This document shows, piece by piece, positions 1 to 4,684 of a stretch of DNA of 5,637 nt; positions within the stretch are counted from its first letter, which is position 1; every line of letters begins with the position of its first letter. The notes beneath the pieces are model-generated. The model saw only the letters and a program-made list of their open reading frames with translations, made no database searches and had not been told where the DNA came from. Location: NCBI RefSeq assembly GCF_035938995.1, contig NZ_DASZGI010000348.1, positions 1 to 5,637 of the forward strand, read 5' to 3'. Both the position numbers and the translations under genes were made by a program. The stretch is from DASZGI01 sp035938995. GTDB lineage: Bacteria > Actinomycetota > Actinomycetes > Streptomycetales > Catenulisporaceae.

Positions 1-27
1 GGCGCGGGGGCGCGGGGGTCTGGTTGG

Positions 28-579
28 ATGGGCGGCATGACTGCTGTGCTGTTGTTTCAGCCTGCCTTGTCTCGGACGGAACTGCTGGCTGCGCCGGTGG
101 CGGAGGCGCTGAAGGGGTGGCCGGGCGCGGAAGAGGTCCAGGTGGCCGAGATCGACCCGGCGCTGGCGGACACTGCGGCGTTCTGCGAGCGGTACGGGGT
201 CTCGCCGGAGGAGTCGGCGAACTGCGTGGTGATCGCGGCCAGGAGAGGCGGGAACACGACGTACGCGGCCTGCGTCGTGGCCGCGACCACGCGGGCGGAC
301 GTTAACGGGCTGGTCCGCAGGCGCCTGGACGCGAGGAAGGCCTCGTTCGCGCCGATGGCGGACGTGACGGCGGCGACCGGCATGGAGTACGGCGGGATCA
401 CGCCGGTTGGGCTGCCCGCGGACTGGCCGGTGCTGGTCGACGAGGCCGTGGCCAAGACCGGCTCGGTGATCATCGGCTCCGGGATCCGCGGCTCCAAGCT
501 GCGCCTCCCCGGCCGCCTGGTCGCCGCGATCCCCTCGGGCCAGGTGCTGCCCGGCCTGGGCATCCCGGTAAACCCGTAA
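28..579 (+). CDS. YbaK/EbsC-family aminoacyl-tRNA deacylase-like protein
   Basis: A 183-residue cytosolic protein covering a single YbaK/ProRS-editing domain, the usual size for a stand-alone member. These proteins hydrolyse mischarged aminoacyl-tRNAs such as Ala- or Cys-tRNAPro. Family signatures seen are a GVSPEESANC segment (residues 57-66), an RKASF segment (103-107), the GGITPVGLP loop (122-130, like GGISPLG in Haemophilus YbaK) and GSGIRGSKL near the end (150-158). Aligning by eye to Haemophilus YbaK puts Asn65 where that enzyme has its essential Lys46, so deacylase activity or substrate choice may differ. The start is uncertain: ATG at 28 has a GGGGG run 9 bases upstream, and ATG at 37 (MTAVLLF) is equally possible. 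The bases before it (1-18) are G-rich low-complexity DNA. The gene appears monocistronic, with a long gap following. The family call is firm; the exact substrate is unknown. Confidence 0.88.
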   Translation: MGGMTAVLLFQPALSRTELLAAPVAEALKGWPGAEEVQVAEIDPALADTAAFCERYGVSPEESANCVVIAARRGGNTTYAACVVAATTRADVNGLVRRRLDARKASFAPMADVTAATGMEYGGITPVGLPADWPVLVDEAVAKTGSVIIGSGIRGSKLRLPGRLVAAIPSGQVLPGLGIPVNP

Positions 580-631
580 CCGACGGCTAGCAACCAGTCA
601 CCGTCACCAGGAGCCTGTAGGCCCGGGCTGC

Positions 632-647
632 CTGACCATTCCGTCAG
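632..647 (+). terminator. Weak candidate hairpin after the YbaK-like gene
   Basis: CTGAC (632-636) pairs with GTCAG (643-647) around a six-base loop, 53 bases after the stop codon. A second self-complementary core, GCCCGGGC, lies at 621-628. Neither is followed by a T-run, so this is at most a weak or factor-assisted end for the upstream gene. Nothing else recognisable lies in 580-665. Confidence 0.2.
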
Positions 648-665
648 CCTCGGCGGCGCGCCGAA

Positions 666-694
666 TTGACACTCCGCGTTCCCAGCGGCATCCT
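666..694 (+). promoter_or_regulatory. Candidate promoter driving the M-box leader
   Basis: A perfect -35 hexamer TTGACA (666-671) is followed 17 bases later by CATCCT (689-694), which keeps three of the six bases of a -10 box. Predicted initiation near 701 would fall just before the 5' strand of the riboswitch P1 stem at 715, the placement expected for a riboswitch promoter. The poor -10 keeps this tentative. Confidence 0.45.
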
Positions 695-714
695 GGGTGA
701 GGTTGAAAACGGGA

Positions 715-880
715 CACCTCGTTCGGTGAGGCGTCTTCACGGACATAGGCCACTGATCCCAACCGTCGAGAGACGCTCCGGATCAGGACACCTCTCCCCG
801 GCCCAAGGGGTGAGGCCAAGTGGCTGGCGGTCATCGGCCGCAATACGCCGTGGAGTGCCAAAGCTCTTACGAGAGAGGTG
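715..880 (+). ncRNA. M-box (ykoK) magnesium-sensing riboswitch aptamer
   Basis: The M-box is a Mg2+-binding leader RNA that compacts around several Mg2+ ions and normally turns transporter genes off when Mg2+ is plentiful. Hallmarks match by eye to the Bacillus mgtE M-box: GTTCGGTGAGGC (721-732, versus GTTAGGTGAGGC), the GACATAGGCCACTG stretch around 742-755, an AGACGC element (771-776), and GTGCCAAAGCTCTTACGA (855-872, versus GTGCTAAAGCTCTACGA). Predicted stems are present: P1 CACCTC (715-720) with GAGGTG (875-880); a perfect 7-bp stem CTGATCC (753-759) with GGATCAG (780-786); and inside it CGTC (764-767) with GACG (772-775) closing a GAGA tetraloop. It lies upstream of an Nramp-type transporter, a known association for this class. 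The start of the transporter gene is about 340 bases further on, which is long for a riboswitch leader. Confidence 0.93.
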
Positions 881-882
881 CG

Positions 883-910
883 GCCAGGACTATCCCACTC
901 CTGGCGAGTG
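883..910 (+). promoter_or_regulatory. Putative M-box expression platform with two competing hairpins
   Basis: Two bases after the aptamer, GCCAGGA (883-889) pairs perfectly with TCCTGGC (899-905) around a nine-base loop. An alternative stem, CACTC (896-900) with GAGTG (906-910), uses overlapping bases, so the two cannot form together. The first could be an off-state terminator. The downstream TGTTT (909-913) is a poor U-tract, so factor-dependent termination is also possible. The switching mechanism is inferred, not shown. Confidence 0.4.
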
Positions 911-1201
911 TTTCCTCAGGTGTCACGGTGATGTGCCTTGATGGCACGCGTGGCCTGGCGCCCCCGTGCGTCGCGACAGAAGGGAGGCTGCGATGGACTC
1001 TGATAGTCCGGGCCGAAGTTGGCCCTCCTCGCTGCTATCCCATTCTGTTCCGGCACACGCAAAGGCCCCGAAGGCTTGAATTCCCGCTGAACTGAGCTAA
1101 TCCGAACTCGCGCCTCACCCTCCCTTGGGCAGGGTCGGCGCGGCCTGCCTCCGCTCGGGCCCAACGCAGCGTGTGCCCCTGTTCCCGTCAGATCTGTTGA
1201 C
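911..1201 (+). other. Unassigned portion of the transporter leader
   Basis: About 290 bases between the riboswitch region and the transporter start hold no convincing gene. Small hairpins are visible: GTGCC/GGCAC (933-937/943-947), GGACT/AGTCC (995-999/1005-1009) and ACCCT/AGGGT (1117-1121/1131-1135, with further CCC/GGG inside). A weak promoter-like pair, TTGAAT (1076-1081) and TAATCC (1098-1103), could start a shorter transcript that bypasses the riboswitch. An open frame from ATG 931 to 1095 has an AGGTG 8 bases upstream but only about two-thirds G/C in third positions, unlike the genes here. I see no second riboswitch that I recognise. Confidence 0.5.
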
Positions 1202-1204
1202 GTG

Positions 1205-1211
1205 AAAGGGG
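1205..1211 (+). promoter_or_regulatory. Ribosome binding site deciding the transporter start
   Basis: AAAGGGG lies 8 bases before ATG 1220. An in-frame GTG at 1202 has no comparable site upstream and would place this purine run inside the coding sequence, so ATG 1220 is preferred. Confidence 0.65.
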
Positions 1212-1219
1212 TGTTCACC

Positions 1220-2875
1220 ATGGCCACCATTACCCGTCCCGCTCCCGTCGCTGTCCTTGACGACGCGCACGTGGGCGACATCCGCGGCGCGCTCGGCACG
1301 ATCGCCGTCGACGACCACGGTCCGCGTACCGGCTTGTCCGCCAAGCTGAAGACGCTGCTGGCCATCGTGGGCCCGGGGCTGATCGTGATGTGCGGCGACA
1401 ACGACGCCGGCGCGTTCTCCACCTACGGGCAGGCCGGGCAGAACTACGGCACCCGCCTGCTGTGGACGCTGCTGCTGCTGGTTCCGGTGCTATACGTGAA
1501 CCAGGAGATGGTGCTCCGGCTGGGCGCGGTCACCGGAGTCGGCCACGCCCGGCTGATCCTGGAGAGGTTCGGCAAGTTCTGGGGCGCGTTCTCGGTCATC
1601 GACCTGTTCATCCTCAACGCGCTGACCATCATCACCGAGTTCATCGGCATCACGCTGGCGGCCGGCTACCTGGGCGTGCCCAGGCTGGTCGCGGTGGTGC
1701 TCGCCGCCGGGGTGATCATCGCCGCGGCGTTCACCGGCAGCTTCCGCAGGTTCGAGCGGATCGCGGTGACGTTCTGCGCCGGGTCGCTGCTGCTCATCCC
1801 GCTGGTCCTGCTCACTCACCCGAACGCCGGCCAGATCGCGCACGGCTTCGTGGTCCCCGGCCTGCCGGGCGGCTCGGGGCAGATGGCGACCGTCATGCTG
1901 CTGGTCATCGGCATCGTCGGCACCACGGTGGCACCCTGGCAGCTTTTCTTCCAGCAGTCCTACGTGATCGACAAGCGGATCACGCCGCGGTTCATCAAGT
2001 ACGAGAAGGCCGACCTCTGGATCGGCATCGCGATCGTGGTGCTCGGCGCGGCCGCGCTGATGGGCGCCACCGCCGCCGCGTTCGCGGGCACCGGGGCGGC
2101 CGGGCACTTCACCGACTCCGCCGGGCTCGCTCACGGCGTCGCCTTGTACGCGGGGCGTGTGGCCGGGGCGCTGTTCGCCGTCGCGCTGCTCGACGCGGCC
2201 ATCATCGGCGCGTTCGCCGTCTCGCTGTCGTCGGCCTATGCCATTGGCGACGTACTCGGCATGAAGCACTCGCTGCACCGCGGCGTCGGCCAGGCCAAGG
2301 GCTTCTACGCCCTGTACGCCGCGCTGATCTGCGCCGCCGCCACGATCGTGCTCATCCCCGGTTCCCCGCTCGGGCTGATCACCGAGGGCGTGCAGGTGCT
2401 GGCCGGGGTGCTGCTGCCCGCGGCCACGGTCTTCCTGCTCATGCTGTGCAACGACAAGGCGGTGCTCGGCCCTTGGGTCAATACCGCGAAGACCAACGCG
2501 TTCACCTCGGCCGTCATCGCGGCGCTCGTCACGCTGTCGATCGTGCTGGTCGCGTCGGTGATGTTCCCCGCGATCACGGCCACCCAGATCATCGCGATCG
2601 TGGCGGGCTGCGCCGCCGTCGCGGTGACGGCGGTCGGCTGGCTGGGGGCTCGGGGCATCCAGGGCATCCGGCGCCGCGGACGGTCCGTGCCTCGGGACGC
2701 CGATGACTCTGCACAGGCCGACCGGATGATGTGGCGGATGCCGCCGCTCGCCGAGCTGGCAGTGCCGAAGATCACCGGCGCCCGCCGGGTCGGCCTCATC
2801 GCGCTGCGCGGCTACCTGGCGGTCGCGATGGTCATGGTCGTCCTCAAGGTCGTGCTGATGGCCGTGGCACACTGA
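1220..2875 (+). CDS. Nramp-related divalent metal transporter, probably Mg2+ (NRMT type)
   Basis: A 551-residue integral membrane protein with about 12 hydrophobic helices in the LeuT-type Nramp fold, predicted to import divalent cations. The N-terminal ~40 residues are soluble. TM1 starts at GPGLIVMCG (51-59). Aligned with Nramps, the canonical DPGN of TM1 becomes D-A-G-A (62-65): the metal-binding Asp62 is kept but Asn is Ala. In TM6 the usual M-P-H is A-P-W (238-240), which removes the Met that selects transition metals over Mg2+ and Ca2+. These changes, plus an M-box upstream, match Nramp-related Mg2+ transporters rather than MntH Mn/Fe importers. A cytoplasmic basic/acidic linker (about 477-520) precedes a last hydrophobic helix (525-548), making the protein longer than the roughly 410-440 residues usual for bacterial MntH. 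Expression is probably controlled by the M-box; the racemase gene starts 5 bases after its stop. The fold is near certain; Mg2+ as substrate is inferred. Confidence 0.92.
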   Translation: MATITRPAPVAVLDDAHVGDIRGALGTIAVDDHGPRTGLSAKLKTLLAIVGPGLIVMCGDNDAGAFSTYGQAGQNYGTRLLWTLLLLVPVLYVNQEMVLRLGAVTGVGHARLILERFGKFWGAFSVIDLFILNALTIITEFIGITLAAGYLGVPRLVAVVLAAGVIIAAAFTGSFRRFERIAVTFCAGSLLLIPLVLLTHPNAGQIAHGFVVPGLPGGSGQMATVMLLVIGIVGTTVAPWQLFFQQSYVIDKRITPRFIKYEKADLWIGIAIVVLGAAALMGATAAAFAGTGAAGHFTDSAGLAHGVALYAGRVAGALFAVALLDAAIIGAFAVSLSSAYAIGDVLGMKHSLHRGVGQAKGFYALYAALICAAATIVLIPGSPLGLITEGVQVLAGVLLPAATVFLLMLCNDKAVLGPWVNTAKTNAFTSAVIAALVTLSIVLVASVMFPAITATQIIAIVAGCAAVAVTAVGWLGARGIQGIRRRGRSVPRDADDSAQADRMMWRMPPLAELAVPKITGARRVGLIALRGYLAVAMVMVVLKVVLMAVAH

Positions 2876-2881
2876 GTGCCA
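2865..2881 (+). promoter_or_regulatory. Hairpin across the transporter stop and racemase start
   Basis: TGGCAC (2865-2870) pairs perfectly with GTGCCA (2876-2881). The five-base loop ACTGA contains the transporter TGA stop, and the last paired base is the A of the racemase ATG. No Shine-Dalgarno sequence is evident before that ATG. The arrangement suggests translational coupling, in which ribosomes finishing the transporter open the hairpin and re-initiate. This is inferred from sequence only. Confidence 0.4.
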
Positions 2882-4080
2882 TGACCGACGCTGCCGGGCC
2901 CCTGCCCGGGTCGCTGCCCGGGCCTTTGACCGGGGTACGGGTTGTGGAGCTGGCGGGGATCGGGCCGGGACCGTTCTGCGGGATGCTGCTGGCCGACCTC
3001 GGCGCGGAGGTGATCCGGGTGGACCGGCCGGGCGGGCCGCCGTCGACCGTCCCGCTGGACAAGGACGTCACCAGCCGCGGAAAGCGGCGGATCGTCGTCG
3101 ACCTGAAGCACCCGCGCGGCGCCGAGGTCGTGCTGCGGCTCGCGGCGTCCTCCGATGCCCTCATCGAGGGTTACCGCCCCGGCGTCGCGGAACGACTCGG
3201 TGTCGGGCCCGCCGACAGCCTCGCCCGCAACCCGCGGCTCGTGTACGGCCGGATGACCGGCTGGGGGCAGGACGGGCCGCTTTCCGGATCCGCCGGGCAC
3301 GACATCGCCTACATCGCGGTCACCGGGGCGCTGCACGCGATCGGCCGGGCCGGCGGCCCGCCGCAGGTGCCGGTGAACTACCTCGGCGACTTCGGCGGCG
3401 GCGCGCTGTTCCTCGCGCTTGGCGTGGTGGCGGGGCTGTTTTCTGCGCGGCAGACCGGGCACGGCCAGGTGGTCGACGCCGCGATCGTCGACGGCACCGC
3501 GGTGCTTCAGGCGATGACCTACGGGCTGCTGGCCGGCGGTGCGTGGGCGGACGAGCGGGGCGTGAACCGGCTGGACACTGGCGCGCCGTTCTACGACGTG
3601 TACGCGACGTCCGACGGGTCGTACATGGCGGTGGGCGCGCTCGAGCCGCAGTTCTACGCCGAGTTCACCCGGCTGCTCTTCGCCCCTGAGGGGCTGCCCG
3701 CCGATCTGCCGGCGCAGTACGACCGCGCGGGGTGGCCCTCGATGCGGGAGCGGTTCGCGGCGAGGTTCGCGGAACGCTCCGCCGATCAGTGGGCAAAGAT
3801 TTTCTCCGGAACGGACGCGTGCGTCGCCCCGGTCCGCCCCATGACCGAAGCCCCGGCCGACCCCCAGCTCGCGGCGAGGGGCACGTTCGTGACCGTCGAC
3901 GGACTGGTCCAGCCCGCACCCGCGCCGCGCTTCTCCCCGGTGCCGGGCAGCGCCCCGATCGCCGCGCTGCCGCCGGGCCGGATCGCCCGCCCCGGCGCGC
4001 ACACCCGCGAGGTTCTCACCGCCGTGGGCTTCGACGACGTAGACGACCTGCTCGCCGCTGGCGCAATCTGGCAAGCGTAG
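2881..4080 (+). CDS. Alpha-methylacyl-CoA racemase (CaiB/BaiF CoA-transferase family, class III)
   Basis: A 399-residue cytosolic enzyme predicted to interconvert (2R)- and (2S)-2-methylacyl-CoA, so that branched-chain fatty acids or sterol side chains can enter beta-oxidation, whose dehydrogenases need the S form. The N-terminal core GVRVVELAGIGPGPFCGMLL (18-37) and ADLGAEVIRVDRP (38-50) are typical of the family, as is GYRPGVAERLG (97-107). The catalytic residues of Mycobacterium tuberculosis MCR (His126, Asp156, Glu241) align with His140 in GHDIAY, Asp170 in GDFGGG and Glu255 in GALEPQFYAEF. All three are offset by exactly 14, so the protein is intact and carries a short Pro/Gly-rich N-terminal extension. 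This racemase pattern separates it from formyl-CoA-type transferases, which use a catalytic Asp. The gene starts 5 bases after the transporter stop and probably shares its Mg2+-controlled transcript. It ends 13 bases before the first copy of the intergenic direct repeat. Confidence 0.93.
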   Translation: MTDAAGPLPGSLPGPLTGVRVVELAGIGPGPFCGMLLADLGAEVIRVDRPGGPPSTVPLDKDVTSRGKRRIVVDLKHPRGAEVVLRLAASSDALIEGYRPGVAERLGVGPADSLARNPRLVYGRMTGWGQDGPLSGSAGHDIAYIAVTGALHAIGRAGGPPQVPVNYLGDFGGGALFLALGVVAGLFSARQTGHGQVVDAAIVDGTAVLQAMTYGLLAGGAWADERGVNRLDTGAPFYDVYATSDGSYMAVGALEPQFYAEFTRLLFAPEGLPADLPAQYDRAGWPSMRERFAARFAERSADQWAKIFSGTDACVAPVRPMTEAPADPQLAARGTFVTVDGLVQPAPAPRFSPVPGSAPIAALPPGRIARPGAHTREVLTAVGFDDVDDLLAAGAIWQA

Positions 4081-4120
4081 CGGCCTCAGCCGCTTCTTGC
4101 TGTTATCACGCGCCTGGGCG

Positions 4121-4190
4121 ACTTAGGGCGCGAAAGTTACTCCAGAATCGGGATAAATCGGACAAAAAATGTGCTTTTCGCGCCCTAAGT
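4121..4190. repeat. Inverted repeat of array unit 1
   Basis: ACTTAGGGCGCGAAA (4121-4135) is perfectly complementary to 4176-4190, giving 15 bp around a 40-base loop. The loop is locally A+T-rich, with a run of six A (4164-4169), and contains AATCGG twice (4146-4151, 4156-4161). It starts 12 bases after direct repeat 1. It could act as a bidirectional terminator, but the large loop is unusual for that. Confidence 0.75.
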
Positions 4191-4241
4191 GGCTGCGGTC
4201 GGGGTGAGGCCGAGCGGCTTCTTGCTGTTATCAGCGCCCGC

Positions 4242-4254
4242 CGGGGACTCCCCG
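4242..4254. repeat. Short hairpin CGGGG/CCCCG in array unit 2
   Basis: CGGGG (4242-4246) pairs with CCCCG (4250-4254) around ACT, 8 bases after direct repeat 2 and 8 bases before the long palindrome of the same unit. It is a small but perfect stem-loop. Confidence 0.45.
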
Positions 4255-4262
4255 AAGATTAG

Positions 4263-4299
4263 TGGATAGTTAGGCACCTCAGAGGTGCCTAACTATCCA
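4263..4299. terminator. 37-bp near-perfect palindrome; candidate bidirectional terminator or binding site
   Basis: TGGATAGTTAGGCACCTC (4263-4280) is exactly complementary to 4282-4299, with one central base (A4281). As RNA it would fold into a very stable hairpin from either strand, so it is the best single candidate to end both the racemase and thiolase transcripts. No clear T-run follows on either side. It is much less GC-rich than the surrounding genes, and its symmetry would also suit a dimeric DNA-binding protein. Confidence 0.6.
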
Positions 4300-4348
4300 T
4301 CGTCTTGGCGCACGACACGCTTCTTGCTGTTATCAGCTTCGCAAAATC

Positions 4349-4394
4349 ATCGTGCGGGATAACGCCACGGAAACCGGGCGGTATCCCGCACGAT
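4349..4394. repeat. Compound hairpin of array unit 3
   Basis: ATCGTGCGGGATA (4349-4361) is perfectly complementary to 4382-4394. After one A-G mismatch the helix continues with CGCC/GGCG (4363-4366/4377-4380), then a bulged A and CGG/CCG (4368-4370/4374-4376) around an AAA loop. The 46 bases thus form almost one continuous 20-bp helix, starting 13 bases after direct repeat 3. Confidence 0.7.
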
Positions 4395-4435
4395 CTTTCC
4401 GGGCCTGCAGGCGACAAGCCATTTCTTGCTGTTAT

Positions 4436-4455
4436 CACTGCTGGAGCAAGCAGTG
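4436..4455. repeat. Short hairpin after direct repeat 4
   Basis: CACTGCT (4436-4442) pairs with AGCAGTG (4449-4455) around a six-base loop, GGAGCA. It overlaps the last two bases of the fourth direct repeat, so this unit also has a repeat-then-hairpin order, though the stem is the shortest of the set. Confidence 0.5.
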
Positions 4456-4684
4456 GCCGCGTGCGGAACGCGGGGAGGGGTGGAACGCGAGCGGCGGTGG
4501 AACGCGGGCGGGCGCGGGGCGAGGCGAGGTGGGGTGAGGCCGGCGCGGGGCGCGGTGAGGGGGCGGGCGCGAGGCGCGGTGAGGGGGGCGCGCGGGGTGG
4601 GGCGCGAGGCGCGGTGGATGCCGAGCGCGGGTGGGGCGAGGCGGGCGCGAGGCGCGGTGGGTGCGAGCGGGAGCCGGCCGAGGG
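4456..4684. repeat. G-rich degenerate low-complexity repeat region
   Basis: No gene is seen. In 4501-4680 I count 114 G and 41 C of 180 bases, a strong strand skew. A core GCGCGAGGCGCGGTG recurs exactly at 4567-4581, 4602-4616 and 4645-4659, with a one-base variant at 4543-4557, at irregular spacing. G-runs at 4559-4563, 4565-4567, 4583-4588, 4594-4597 and 4599-4602 could allow a G-quadruplex on the plus strand. Read from the thiolase side the RNA would be C-rich and G-poor directly after the stop codon, a composition typical of Rho loading sites. Confidence 0.75.

Larger units (their letters stand above)
4094..4437 (+). repeat. Four exact 15-bp direct repeats TTCTTGCTGTTATCA
   Basis: Identical copies lie at 4094-4108, 4219-4233, 4321-4335 and 4423-4437, all in the same orientation, with start-to-start spacing of 125, 102 and 102 bp. 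Copies 1-3 are preceded by GC and all four are followed by C or G. Four identical 15-mers of moderate A+T content in such GC-rich DNA cannot be chance. Each copy is followed by a hairpin whose sequence differs from unit to unit. The array fills the convergent gap just after the racemase stop. I do not recognise the motif. The long unlike spacers and short repeat argue against CRISPR. It may be an array of mobile or recombination units, repeated protein-binding sites, or a family of dispersed intergenic elements. Confidence 0.9.

Noticed and set aside
715..880. yybP-ykoY manganese riboswitch
   Set aside because: An Nramp gene could suggest it, but the GGTGAGGC element, nested stems and GTGCCAAAGCTC block match the M-box.
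931..1095. Small gene in the transporter leader
   Set aside because: Third-position G/C of about two-thirds is far below the real genes here and there is no recognisable motif; kept only as a possible leader peptide.
580..1201. tRNA or other stable RNA gene in the long gap
   Set aside because: I found no cloverleaf, T-loop GGTTCRA motif or CCA end on either strand by eye.
1202..1219. GTG 1202 as transporter start
   Set aside because: No ribosome site precedes it, and AAAGGGG is well placed for ATG 1220.
1490..2872. Long minus-strand open frame opposite the transporter gene
   Set aside because: It is a shadow frame: the translation is Arg/Asp/His-rich low-complexity sequence with no family motifs, typical of antisense reading of high-GC genes. 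The same holds for the minus-strand frame at 2812-4074.
3732..4262. Plus-strand frame overlapping the racemase end and running into the array
   Set aside because: Out of frame with the racemase, Arg/Pro-rich, and it continues through the direct repeats and hairpins.
4094..4437. CRISPR array
   Set aside because: The repeat is only 15 bp, the intervals of 87-110 bases are too long and uneven, the spacers contain their own palindromes, and no cas gene is visible.
4094..4455. Integron attC array or classical REP/BIME cluster
   Set aside because: I see no paired R/L core sites of attC type and no cassette genes. The palindromes differ between units, whereas REP palindromes are the conserved part.
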